Assembly: GCA_026413225.1 (NCBI GenBank)
Contig: CM048555.1
Location: 77,011,785 to 77,075,784 of the forward strand
Reading direction: 5' to 3'
From: Otis tarda
Taxonomy: Eukaryota > Chordata > Aves > Otidiformes > Otididae
Length of the DNA: 64,000 nt
The translations under genes were made by a program, and so were the position numbers. Below, piece after piece: positions 35,221 through 47,770 of this stretch (the first letter of the stretch is position 1; each line of letters begins with the position of its first letter). A model generated the notes under the pieces. The model searched no databases and had not been told where the DNA came from. It was given only the letters and a program-made list of their open reading frames with translations.

Positions 35221-37981
35221 GGACAGCCTTCTACCACTTGTTTCTCTGAAGCTTTTCTCTACTGGGTTAGAGAGCCCTTTGCTAACAACTGGCATTTTCA
35301 GATCAGCTGCAAGTCACTTCACAGTTGTCTTTTTGACAAACTCAGCAGATAACGGAAGAAAAAGATAATACTGTATCTTGTTTTACTAACTCCCCATGAT
35401 CATTTCCTATGCTCACCACAGTTGTCATTACTTTTGGTTCAAGTCAGTGACCTGAGACCTAATGTTCTGAATTTTTTATACTTGTATAAACTGGAAGCAC
35501 TCCAACTCCTGCCCAACATTATTGCTATTAATACTGTGCGCTACCATAGCTCCTAATCTGTGAACATTTTCTTTCCAAGAGCAGCCAGCCATAAATTGCA
35601 TCATCTGAGTTAAGTGTGGACTTTCCTCTTGCCATTTTTTTCAGCATGATTTGAAGAGTTTCTGAGACTCAGGCAAAAGTTCCCAGCCAAAAGTCACCAA
35701 CATGAGTGGTGACTGGCCATTTCCATTACCTTTAAAATTGTCTGTCAGGAAGAAACAAATCTGCTCCTCAGGTAGTAAAGTAAAGTCACAGCATAGTAAC
35801 TCTGATACTGAGCTATCCAGCCCTCTATCCTGCCCTTGAAGAGGTCAACTGTGAACGTAGAAGGAAAGAATCTTCACATGCCCTTTCAGTTCCCACAGTT
35901 AGTGGTACACTGCTTTTCTGGGATGGAGATTGGATCATTGTATTTAAGCTCCTTTATTTGCCTTCTATACACGTTTGCTCATTTTGAACCCAATTGTACC
36001 CTACAGCAGTGGAGGTTCCACAATTTAAGTACACATTGTATGGAAAGCACAACGGTTCCCTTTTTGAGGTTTAAACCTGTCACCTCAAAATATGGTGTGC
36101 CTCCTCATTCCTGTTCTTTGAGGAACTGCGGATAGTTTTTCTCTCTTCTCTTTCTTGGCAGTTTTCATAGCTGTAGAGTTCCCTCTCAGCCCAGCAGGAG
36201 TTTAATTTCTGAACAGAAGAGACATATCTAGTTGGGGCTTTTTACATCCAAGAAAGTAGGAGTCCTGTGATCATGTAGAACATCAGACTCCAGAGATGGG
36301 ACATCCAGAGACAATCATAGGTCCAGAAGGTGAGCATGCAAGAGGGTGCCTAGTTTCAATGCTGGAGCTAATACGATTTTCAGTCTGGCTGAACATCAGT
36401 CCGACTTTTGTAGGTCACATTTGTTCTGACTGGTTTCACACCTTGGTTTTCCTTGCCCAATTCATTCTGTCGATGCACATTGCACCCACCAACAACCTGC
36501 AGTGTGCCTGTGAAAATGTATTTCTAGTTATTACACAATAACCTACCTAACCAAAAGGCTTTTATTGGTGTCTGATGTGATTTCTTTGTCAAACAATTTG
36601 TTTTACATTTGGAGGGGGAATGCTGGATTTTAAGTGTAGTGATCATAGATGCAGCTGCCGCCACCTTATGTTCCATTTCAAATGATTAATAATATTTGTC
36701 ACTTCCGATGTGTCATTGTGCTCTATTGCTGTACAGCATGCTGTAAATGATGGCTCTCTCTTTTGGATTGGCCTGATTAATGATGGATGAATCTGTTTCA
36801 TTTTATTGTAAGCCTCTCTTAACTGAATGGCTTGGGTTAAAAGAGAACAACCTCCACCAAATATTATGAATTATGCTACCATTTAAAACACGTTTTCTTC
36901 CTTTTTTTTTGCTAGCAATTTAGTAACAATACCTGAAGAAATGAACTTAATTATTTCTGATCAAGCCCTGTTCCTCTGGATGTAAATATTTGCTCTTATT
37001 TTCTTTTAATGTTATGATTTAATTTTTTGCCCAGTGATGAAAGTGTCCCTCAGACATTACAGTGCTTTATGTTCTACAACAGATCATTTCAACACTGCAG
37101 ATGCCCATCTTGTTCCTCGTGAACATTGCTCAAAACATTACAAAACCCTTTAATGATTTATCTTGTTTCCTATTCACCCGTTTGAACAGTTAGTTTGACA
37201 CAAAGGCTGCCGCACCAGCTTATAACAGTAAGATGAGTATTTAGGTTCTACATAGCTCTATTGTTATGTGACCTGAGGCTTTGTTTTCACATCAGTTGCT
37301 TCTCCTACTCCTTGTCAGTCTTGCTTAATTATCTTGTGTGGTCCTGTATGGTAAGGACTTTCTAATGTTAGTTTTTTGCTTAGTGCTTAGCACAAGGATG
37401 CCTCTATCTTAGGTATTGTAATGCACTGCCTAAATAATATTAATAATTTAACAGAAGACAACAAGAAAATCTTCACGGTTTCCTCTTTTTCCTAATTAGT
37501 ATTACCCTGGTATTCTCTGTAGTTAGCACTGGCAACCATATGCTAACAGTAATTACTTACAAGAAGTAATAGCAGAAGTTTAAGGGTTCACTACTGAAAT
37601 AAGTTACAGAACTGCAGAGCAGTTTTTATGCAGTAAAACCTGTCCAAATGCATTTCTCTAGTAAGAAACACGGCTTCTGACTACAAATGTTTCTCTATGT
37701 ATGTGTTGTATTTGCCACAACCTGTAAAGGAACTTGGAGCAGGCTTGGTTGTCTCATCCTTCAGAGAGTTGCCGGGATAACATGAAATATAAACAGCAGG
37801 ACCACAGATCTTTATATAGAGTCAGAATTGGTTTCATCCATAAGCATTTTCTCTTCTGAGACTCTGATTAAGACTTTGCTCAGTCATTCAAATCTTAAGT
37901 GGATCCAACATTTCTGGTCTTGAAAATAGATATGGGATATTTTTCTTACGATGCTAACTATCTCACTGATCCGTTTCTTCC

Positions 37982-38009
37982 CATTCTTCTGTCTGCAGAC
38001 AGAAGAATG
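37982..38009. repeat. Perfect 28-bp palindrome
   Basis: CATTCTTCTGTCTG (37982-37995) is followed with no spacer by its exact reverse complement (37996-38009). The centre is CTGCAG. A perfect 28-bp palindrome is not expected by chance in 64 kb of random sequence. Confidence 0.95.
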
Positions 38010-39699
38010 TGGCACTTTTAATGCTCCTTAATTGAAGCAGTTAATGCAGTCACCTAAATTAAAGACTTATTTCCTTGAGTTCCTATGCAGTTGAAGTAAA
38101 CGCATGGCAAATTTAGCAAAAATTAGCGAGTGCTTGCCTAGGATGTACAAAACCTACAAGCCCAACAGCTGGGCTACTCTGAGCAGTGTAAACCATATTT
38201 AGATAACCTCCTCATACACCTCTGAACTTTGAGAGTTTTCTACTTGATAAAAATAATAATAAAAATCTTTATTTCCAGGGAAAGGAAAGATTAAAAGAAA
38301 TATATGTGTTATAGTAAACTGGAACTGGCTTCTCAATTATCAATTCTATTTATCCATTCTACCATTCCTTTTTGCATCTTCTTATCTGACACATATCTGT
38401 TGACTTCCAAGGGATGAAGAAAGCAAAAAATTTTTTAAAAAGTTTTTGTTTTCTCCGTGAAATGAACAAGTATGACTGACAGTGCCCATGAACCAGCTAT
38501 GTTTAGTCAGAAAATACCATTTTAATATGTTAACCTCAGAGTACATAAACAGGACATTGACTCACGATGTGTTACTCAAATATTGTAATGTGTTGTTATA
38601 CTTCATATTTGTGAAAAATTTCCTTCCTGAAGCTCAGTTGGGCACAGGATGTTTCACATTCAACACAGAAACAGCCCACAAAATTTCTAGTGAGCTCATT
38701 TTTAGCCAGATCTGACTAACTGAAGTTTTTTTTTTTCACCAAAAGGCAGATGAAATTAGTGGTGGTAGAAATTTACTTTTATCAAATTTGCTTGACCTTT
38801 AAACTCCACAGGAAACTTTGGCTTAAGGAAACCAGATGCACTTCACAGAATTAAGGTATTTTTGCTTTCCTCCCACATAAAATGAACAAATTACGCATTG
38901 CATTTTTCAGTCTAGACCACTTTTATTTCGGAGAACAAGGGATGAAGAAACATAAAATATCTATGAATGTGAGGGGAAGTACACAGTGATTCACTGTAAC
39001 AATTTGCGGAACAACATAAAAATAGTGGTTGAGTCACAGCTGACCTTTCAGAAAATGTAGATCCTCATCTACATTTAAAAGGGTACAGTATACTAAAACC
39101 AGAATGGCACAGGCTTCATTATGTTACCCAAGTCTTGTATCAGAGTTAAGGTAGTAGAAGGTCTTTTATTCTGTAGGGTGTCAAACTAAACTGAGCTATT
39201 GTTGTTCTTTCTTCCCTGCCCCCCACCCCCCAAACCCTTATATTCCCCTGGATAGGTGACTTTGTTTTTATTCAGGTAATTTTGTGTAGCTGCTTTAGCC
39301 CCTGGTCTAATTCCAGCAGAACATCATTATAACATCTGAGGAAATGAGCAGACATAGGATTTTTGCGTCTTTTTTTCCAATGAGTCCTGTTTGGTTTTGT
39401 AGTCTGGATTTGAAGATTTAGTGCCGTAACTACTCCTTTCTCCCACACAAGTGAAGTCAAACACTGCTGCTCATCTATTAAGCCAATTGTAAAATAGTTC
39501 ATGTACCAGCTTGGCTTTCCATGGGGTGCCTTCTTAATGTGGTTTGAATTCGTATGTCCATGAGTGTTTCCTACTGCCTGAGCTACAGCTAAATTTGCTG
39601 TCTGGTTTTGACCTATTTATTTATACATACATGCAGATCAATGATCTCAAAAGAGAGGCTGGAAGTGACCTGGAAATCCTCAGCTCTCACTGGAGAGGA

Positions 39700-39800
39700 A
39701 AATCTGAACTTTCAAACATGATCCAATTCCAGCAGATGAAGACTATGAACCTGGGTCTTTCACACCTCAGGAAAGTGTCCTAGATACTGACTTATCAGCC
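39700..39800 (-). mobile_element. Possible decayed tRNA-derived SINE
   Basis: On the minus strand, GACACTTTCCTGAGG and AAAGACCCAGGTTC resemble the middle and B-box region of old tRNA-derived SINEs of reptiles and birds (a GTGAGTGCCCTAACCACT-like string on the opposite strand). The A box is unclear and edges are guessed. Weak call. Confidence 0.25.
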
Positions 39801-40956
39801 AAAAAGATAAGAATGATCTTCCACACCCTCATGGCATTTAGGATGGGGAACAAGATGCTCTGAGCAGGAGAAGTTCTGGCCCAAACAAAAATGAGTAGAG
39901 GAATTACTTTCTCTGTTTTGCAGCAGAGCAAAGAGTGACATTGCCCTGGGGAGGGCCAGCTGGAACGAATGCCTCCTTGCAGTGCCAGGAAGAGCTGCAA
40001 AGAGGCACTCACATGGCTCCAGAAGCCACATGGATGGATATCTGACCACTGCAAGAGGTCCAGCTGATGTAGCTATATCATCTGAAAGGACAGTGGAGGA
40101 CATTAGCTCTGATAAACCTGAGGTGTGATGTGCAGGTCCTCAAGAGTTTAGTCACAAGATAGGAAAAGCCAGAAGTTTCTCTCAGTCAAGAATCAGATTA
40201 CTCTCTCCACGTCTGTAGGTGAATTTAAAGAAGCTTGAGTGATGTATGGTTTCCAGAGATACCCCTGTCCTTCCTGAAATTTATCTTCCTTTGGCACATG
40301 AGACAAATTAAGCCTTTGTCCACTTTCTTGCTGGCTCTTCATTAAACATGTTGCGCTGAAAGCAGTTTGTGAAGCTAGCTGTTAATAAGTCTCAGAGAAC
40401 AATTTCTGTAACCAATTAAAAAAAAAATCCATAAAGACATGCTGTACGGCAAATTAAACATGTTTGTAATGAAGAACAATAACATAGTACTGACAGTGGT
40501 GACTATGCTACTTCTCTGCATTATCCGATCATTGCAGACAATTACTGGTCTATCAAAATTACAGGAAAAAGACAAATTAAGCAATAGTTGTACCAGTTAG
40601 GGTACATGAACAACTCATTTGGTCACTCTGAAGGGGAGTGTTATGTAGGAGACGGAAGATATCAGACCAGCAAGGCGTAAAAGTGTTTGCTGTAATTTTT
40701 GATCCTGTTCTAAAGCTTCTTATTAAAATTATAAGATGTCATTGTTGAACTCCGATGTGAAAAAAGTATTTGTCTGTGCTAGTTAGGGGACAATGTTCTA
40801 CTTTGTTCAGCATTCTGAATTCTGTTTTCATTACTTCTTGTACTGGAGGCATTCGGAAATATGTCAGTGCTTCCAAGCATTTAATATAATTTTCACATGG
40901 ACATGACCTTTCACTGTGAAACCTGCCTTAGAGCGTTGAGACACATATGCACACAT

Positions 40957-40980
40957 TATTTATGTATTTATTTATTTATT
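40957..40980. repeat. (TATT)n microsatellite
   Basis: Tandem TATT/TTTA units with one interruption (TATG). Simple sequence. Confidence 0.85.
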
Positions 40981-43550
40981 CATGTTTTAAAACTTCATGT
41001 AACTTTTTTTTTTTTGATAATGGTATTGGTTTCAGGAGAATGGATAAATTAAGGATTTGGGGGAATTCTTAGGTGGCTGAAGACCTAAGAAATGATGATT
41101 CTGTTAGAACATGTATTGATAGTGGTCTTGCAATACGGTACGTAAACATGAACCCTAGTACCTTGGGATGGAGTGTCCTTGAGATCCAACTGAGTTAAGA
41201 TCCACTTGCAAAATGTCATTGGTGTCATTTTTTGGCAATGCTTAAACTGGAGCACTTTTGCAGTAAGAAATCTGCAAGTAAGTAAGTGTTAGTTAATAAG
41301 GAGTTTCCTTCCTATTTTGGAGCGAGTTCCATCTCACCTTTCTTTGTGTAAAGGTCTTGACACTAAGCTGCTCTTCTAGGCTGATAGAAGATAAACCATC
41401 CTGATATACGTGCCTCAAACTGGTGGAATAGATTTCCTTTTGGAAGCTAACTCTCCCTTAAGGGGTTCAAGATGACATCTTCAGTGGCAGAGCAGACAAG
41501 AAGCCATGAAGGCGTAATTACAGATTGCTAGGTGAGATAAACCTTATTCTTCCTCTATCAATTAGTGCTAGCTTCCAACACAGAGAGAGCTAGATAGAAT
41601 TTTCTTCTATGTGCTCCATTAAGATCACCCTCATTTTTTATGAGAGAGTGTTACTGACTGTCTTCGTTGGGCACAACAGGTTGCAGACAGGCAGCTGACT
41701 ATCAGAGAAATTATGCTGTTTGTGTTCTAGCTGGATGGTGGCTACTAATTGGATGCTAGCACAAATTACATCTTGACTGCTTGCAGCTGTGAATTTGCAA
41801 TGCTGCATACTTTATATGCCCATTCAATCATATTCACTCAGATTCCTGTCCAATTTTTAATGTTCACAAAAATCCAGGCGCCAGGCTTCCAAGAATGAAT
41901 GTGGGTGGCCTAAGTATTCACGTCACTGTCCCGTGATACATTTGGGTTTAAAAAACATTCCTAGAATCAATTTCCAATGGGTAATTCATCTCACCTGTTT
42001 TAGGGATGTATTTCAGAACAGCTTGTGTATGTACCAGCTGCTCAGCTTTTTGTCTTTATTCTGCATTAATAATGGATCTCTCCCTGGTTTTTAAAAAAAT
42101 ATAAATATAAACTCTTTTAAAGAAGTAATCAGATCCTGCTGTCCTTTACAGTGTGCATTTATTTAATATAGTTATGCCACATGGTACAAGTTACAACTTA
42201 GTCTTCTTTCTCTATGTTAACATAAATCTGAATTTCCCTACTGGGTGTAATCATAGGCCTTATGCATGAGGATTTAGATGCACCAAGAGAACAAAGGCTA
42301 ATAAAACACCACTCTGAAGATGGAATATCTCATGTCTTGTAGCTAATTTTCTTCCTTGTTCTTCCTCTGACTTCAGTGTTAGATGAGTTGGACCATTAGT
42401 TATTTTTATTATACTGACTAATGTAGAGCGAGGTAGTGACACAAGTGGGCTTTGATTGAGGCATAAATTCCCTGCAAAGGTGGAGACTTCACTTAGATAA
42501 TGGCTAAACCAGAGAAGAAGGTTGTGCATTGTTATCCATGAAGGCCAGGATGTAGAGAGTGTTATCTCACCTACACTACTAGGGCTGCAAAAATGGATTT
42601 CAAGCCAGTCTTCAACTCAAAGCCTGGGAAAACCTCTCAAGACTTGGCATGTGTTGTATTTTATTTTATTTTTCTCCTTACTGATTGAAATAGGAAAAAG
42701 GGAAAGGTCATGGTCACCTTTGATCATAACAATGCTTTTGTCCTTTCAAGCCTATGCTTTTAAGGGCTTGCTGGGCCATTCTCAAAGGCTAATGGTGAGC
42801 AGCCAGGATGTTCAAAGACTCTCTGTTTCTGGTCTTTCTAACATTAATTGCCCAAATGTTACCAGACACTGGTCTCCTTCAGATTATCCACTGCTGGTCA
42901 AAGTACAGCTGGGGTCTCTGGTGAGTTAAGAACGGGATTTTAAAGTCTGCAACCTCCCACTCTGCATAGAAGCTACATTTGCAAAGAGTGAAAATATCTC
43001 AGATAACAAGCTTTATTGTTACTGCACAATAGTCACCACACATTCTCCGGATTATGATTTCCGTCTAAATCACGGCTTTGTGGCACAAGTGGAATAGCTT
43101 GATTTGGCAGGTCACTTCCAGTTTTTATGGATGGCACTTTCCAAATGCCTTGAAAACCCTCACTCTAAGAATGTATGGCATTCAGGACTACATTTCTTAT
43201 TGCATCTATTGAGCCCAAGGCAGATTTCAGAGAGCTGAGTATCACTTTGTATTGTCTCAGGAAGGGGGATCAGTCTCAGGAGGACTTTCTGGGAAAGGAG
43301 CCACATTGCAGGAGGGTCTGACATTATTCAGCAGGAGAAAGTCTGCATAGTGGGAAATTCACCACTGCTTGTGATTTAGACTTATTTCTTTTTTTTTTTT
43401 TGAGATAATGACCTACAGAAGTGCTTGTGTATGTGGTTATATGGCTTATAAGCATGGGAGACTGCTCATTCCCATCACTTGCAGTCATAGATGGTCCCCC
43501 AGGCAGTGCATGGGCATGACCCCCCGTGCCTTGACCTCACTGATGGATTT

Positions 43551-43628
43551 TAGCTTCAGGACAGCCTTGTGAAGAAGGACAAGATGAACCTCCTTATACT
43601 TAAATGACTTTCACAGAGTCACAAAGGC
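43551..43628 (+). repeat. Left arm of a 78-bp inverted repeat
   Basis: This arm, from TAGCTTCAG to CACAAAGGC, is the reverse complement of 43903-43980 with 75 of 78 positions matching by eye (mismatches at arm positions 10, 12 and one in CTTATACTT/CTTATATTT). The spacer of 274 bases holds a CR1 stub that begins about 6 bases after this arm. Confidence 0.95.
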
Positions 43629-43634
43629 TCCATG

Positions 43635-43791
43635 GGATCCGCCACCTCTGGAAACATTCAAGGCCAGGCTGGATGAGGCTCTGAGCAACCTGATCTAGTC
43701 GGGGATGTCCCTGCTTCTTGCAGGGGGGTTGGATTAGATGACCTTTGAAGGTCCCTCCCAACTCTAACCATTCTATGATTCTGATTCTATG
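43635..43791 (+). mobile_element. CR1 LINE 3' stub inside the inverted repeat
   Basis: Only the last 50 or so coding bases of ORF2 ([13 protein letters not shown] region), the stop, the 3' UTR and decayed octamers (one lacks three bases) remain. It differs from the copy at 8762-10142 by a handful of substitutions over about 145 bases, an age similar to the divergence between the inverted-repeat arms. Confidence 0.93.
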
Positions 43792-43902
43792 ACATTTAAA
43801 GTCCCCTGACAAAGGGACATGCAAGGGATCAGGATGTGCTGTGGGTCTCTAAGTCACACAGAAGACGATGGCACTCTAGCTTTGCCCCCGTCTCCATTTA
43901 CT

Positions 43903-43980
43903 GCCTTTGTGACTCTGTGAAAGTCATTTAAATATAAGGAGGTTCATCTTGTCCTTCTTCACAAGGCTCTTCTGAAGCTA
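43903..43980 (-). repeat. Right arm of a 78-bp inverted repeat
   Basis: Reverse complement of 43551-43628 with three mismatches. It lies 111 bases downstream of the CR1 tail. The text TTTGTGACTCTGTGAAAGTC loosely resembles the core of MIR-type SINEs, but this is not secure. Confidence 0.95.
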
Positions 43981-46900
43981 TGTCACTCAACCCCTGGGTG
44001 CCTGTGTGCCCTCCAGTCTCCTTTTCCTCAAAGCACAGTTTCAGATGCATCCTTCCCTCTTCCAGGGATGACTTCTGGTCCCTCCAGAAGTTCCTTCAGC
44101 GTCTGGAAATAAAAGTGGCATCCAGACTGACATGTGTGCAGCTCAGACTGTGCAGCAAATCCAATGCTTTGATTAAGAAGGCCTGGCCTCAGGACTCAGC
44201 AGTGTTTTGGCAACAAGCTGGGAGGGGAAAGATGGTCATCCAACTAATTATCACACAGATATGCTCTGGTATAGCTGACTGGACAGGCCTGGGAAAACAA
44301 ACCTCCTTATGGCACCAGTTCCTCAGTTAAAGCCTTTAAAATCCACTCGCAACGTCTGCCCCTCCCTTCCCTTTTCCCTGTTTCCTCTAACTTTCTGCTT
44401 ATTTCCACCTCAGTAGCAGTAAGTGCAACTTGTGCAAATAGCTGAGGAGCCCGTGCCCTCTGACTTCTATCTCTGTGATTCATTATTATTAATAATGGGG
44501 ATATTTTTGGCTTTTGCTCATCAGGCAGCTTGTGCCGAGTAAGCACCCTGCCTTTCAGCGTTGCCAATAAAGCCTTTCGTTCTGCTTATCGGAGCAGAAT
44601 GCCTCGTCCTGTTAGTGGTTCCTTTGCAGTCTTGCTGCTGCTGTTACCCTCACATAAAGCATACATTTAGACTTGAACGTATGCATGTGTGCATACATAC
44701 AGAGGGACAATAATTACTGGAGCAGCTCCCGTTTTCCAAGCCCCGCTCCTTTTGGAGGCAGCAGCAAAGACCGCTGCGACTGCAGCACCGAGAGCAATGA
44801 ACACGCTCTATATGGTGCCTGCCTTTTGACAGGCAGTGCTCCTTGACTTGGGGAGTCCTGGGACTGCTCTGGCAATTTTCAGTGTGCTTTACAGTGAATT
44901 TGTTTTTATTCTGAGTTTGAAAATGTATGCAGAGCAGAGGGGGTGGAGGGCGGCTGTTAAAACAACACAAATCGTGGTACCAAAGCAGATGGGAAAAGCA
45001 GGGTAGAGAAGAGAAAACAAACAAGATGATAAATATTAACCTTATAAAGATGTGCAATTTTATCCTTGGTGGTTTCTTTGATGTCTCTTTTTTAATGAAC
45101 CATGAGGAGTATTTTTTCCTACTGTGTGAGTTTTAACTCTAATACTCTGATGTGCATGTCAAAGCATGGGCTGTGTGTGAGTTAAGTCGCATGGTCTGCT
45201 TGTTGGTATGGAATTATAGTGTTGGTGCTTTAATAGGTAAGCCAACTCCTGATGCACAACAGTCAGGCAATACCAATAATTTATCCGAAATGCCACTAAC
45301 ATAAGCAAATAGAAACATCTTTGATAGCTCTAGAATCATACAGAAGAGTCAAGTGCAACAGAAAACCAGCTAACACAGTAGGACACTAGTATTAGCTAAG
45401 TCTTAACCAAATACCATGTATCTCTGTGTGGCTGACCAACAGTTTTCCCAGAGACCCACAGGAATCCCCGCAACACAAAGCAAAGCATTGTGATCAAATA
45501 CCGGGAGTGGCAAGGACCTGCGCGGATTTACTCTGAGAATTAATTTGGTCTCAACTGCACTTGTGAGTTCTCAAGACTGATCACTGGCAAAAGTTGTGGT
45601 GTCTCTTAATCCATGCCTTTTCTTTCCACTTTAAAAGCATCCCTTTCTGCCTCTCATGCTTTTCCCTGCTCGGCTCTAAGTGGCTCAGTGACGAGGACTC
45701 GGACCATTATTTCATGGCCCAGCACATCTTGGAGCACAGAGGGTGGGCTGTCGTGAGTTACTGTGCATCACTGAGCTGCAGTAATTTGCCATGTGCCGTG
45801 TGAAATAATGTGACTTGACTTAACCTTCTTTCCCTGTGAGCAAAGCTAAATCAATTTGCTGTACATTTGCCTTCTACACAGTGACTAGGACAGTGGTTTA
45901 GATGAAGTGTGCCAGCTTGTTAAGCCATGATAGTTCTGTCACCTTACAATCATTATTATGGTCAGAGCTTTCTGTAAAAATTTAACATAATTTAACTTTC
46001 AGAATGATTTAAGATTTATTTTTAAAATTTAACATAGTTTATCTAATCCACTTTCTGACATTAAAAAAAGTGAGGGTCAAGTTCCTATTTCCCTGCCTTC
46101 CCTCTCAGTCCAGCTATCCCGCACATCCCCCCTACTGAATTGCTCTCACCACAGCCAGTCCCTTTTGACAAGAAATAGGGTCTGCAGAGAGTCCCACATC
46201 AGTAAGCTCCAATGAGGACCTGGTTCCTTCCTTGGCCACCCTCTTCTCTTTCTTTTCCTATTCTTTCTAAAAGACGGCAGAGAAAATACCTTCCTTCTGC
46301 TGAGGCCATTCTTCTCCCTTCCTTCCTGTGCGATGTTCTCTTCTTATCTTTAATCTTTTTTGTCCTTTATCTTCCTATCCTAACACTGCAGGATGCGTGC
46401 AGAAGCACAGGAGAGGGCCTTGCCCCAGCTCACTGCTCTGCTCAGTGAAGCGTTGATAAGTTGGCAATGTCTCCAATAAACGGAGTGAAAAATTTAAATA
46501 TTGAGGCAGCAAAGGTGAAAGGTCCTCAAAGCTAATGGAAGCAGCAGCCTGTAAGGAAACAGTACAGCCTCACAACCTGCTCTTCTCATGTGCTGCTCAA
46601 GATAGGGCAGGAGCATTAAATTTTATTAGATGCTTTGTTTAAAATTTTCCATTTAATATCGAGGTACAAAATAAGAACCATAACCACATGTTTCTTGGTA
46701 GCTCTTTGCAGTGATTTCATCTTGATGAAGGTCAAAAGCAAATGGACTTTGTCTCAGACTACTTTTAATTTTAACTTTGTTTTGTTCTTTTTTTTTTTTT
46801 TTTGCAGATGGGCCTGCGACCATAAAACTTCCTCCTACACTCACGAGCTTAATGTATTTACAATACAAAATTTCCCCCCGCCATCACTCTCCTTGCATCA

Positions 46901-47453
46901 GCCTGCCAATTCCAATGCTTTCGCAGCACTTTCAGCCACTTGTTAAAATGTTCTCCTACTTCTTATGCAAGCTGGCAGCTACAGGAGCGTGGTGTGTCTG
47001 ATGCCAATGTTGTTCACGTGAACCAAACCTCACACTTGCAGTTTGTCTTATTTGTAGCCCTAAACTGACACTTGCAGAAGGTCATGGATCATAGGCAAAT
47101 GCAGTTTAAAAATGACAGGAATACACTGAATATTATTCTGATTAGTTTGGGGTTACGATCCTTATGCCCACCTTCCTTCTGCTCCCAAGGAGTCAGGAAC
47201 TTGCATTTTATGGTCCGTCTTGTACATCACCACATAATAATTTGTGTTTAAGGAGAAGATGAGGAAATCTGTGGGAGGTGATGGTCTCCTGAGGAGTGGT
47301 GAGGGCTGCCTCAAATTCCAGCACATCCAGATTTGATTTCCTTTGAGAATAACCTCTAAAACAAAGATGACGATATTCTTCTAAGTGGAACTACTAGCTA
47401 GTGTAACTGAATTACTACCAGTTTTGCCATATAAGCTTCAACGACAGTGGGGC

Positions 47454-47490
47454 AGGTCTACATAAGTCATGGTAGGTCTACATAGGTCAT
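47454..47490. repeat. Two-copy tandem repeat, period 20
   Basis: AGGTCTACATAAGTCAT (47454-47470) is repeated as AGGTCTACATAGGTCAT (47474-47490), with one mismatch. Confidence 0.85.
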
Positions 47491-47729
47491 TATTTGCTTG
47501 GGAGATATTGGTGGTATCCAGAAAAATGTTGTAATATCACAGCACCAGGTGCACCGGGGTGCTTTATCACAACTGGAGAGCAGAGAAATAGACTTACATT
47601 TGAGTGCACCAAGGTGTCGTACTGCAATCAGGGTGATACCATGGTGTAACAGGACAATAAAATTGTTTTTTAAAGGTGAAAATCAGAAACAGAATGAATG
47701 TCAATGCACAACTACTAGCTCATCTTGAT

Positions 47730-47770
47730 TGCTAGATCCTGAGCTGCTGTAAACCAGGGGCCAGATCCAG
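47730..47770. repeat. Possible ancient amniote repeat end
   Basis: The string AGATCCTGAGCTGCTGTAAA followed by GGGGCCAGATCC reads, on the minus strand, like the GTTTACACCAGCTGAGGATCT-type end of an old repeat found in crocodilians, turtles and birds. This is remembered pattern only. Confidence 0.3.

Larger units (their letters stand above)
35221..43550. other. Long non-coding stretch, no gene recognised
   Basis: No frame resembles a known protein. A perfect palindrome lies at 37982-38009, a TATT microsatellite at 40957-40980, and a possible old SINE at 39700-39800. The 36640-36900 part is dense in ATTA-type motifs. T runs occur near 38726-38736, 41005-41015 and 43388-43401. Confidence 0.55.

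Noticed and set aside
43903-43980. Possible MIR-type SINE core in the right arm of the inverted repeat
   Set aside because: Similarity is limited to about 30 bases and loose. The inverted-repeat relationship explains the segment better.
44260-44640. CCAATAAAGCCTTTC near 44564 suggested an LTR polyadenylation region
   Set aside because: No TG/CA ends, no second LTR and no flanking duplication could be found.
46777-47001. T17 tract followed by GCAG and a 65-residue open frame, resembling an exon with an acceptor site
   Set aside because: The peptide resembles nothing I know, ends in a stop without a donor, and T runs of this length occur elsewhere in the window.
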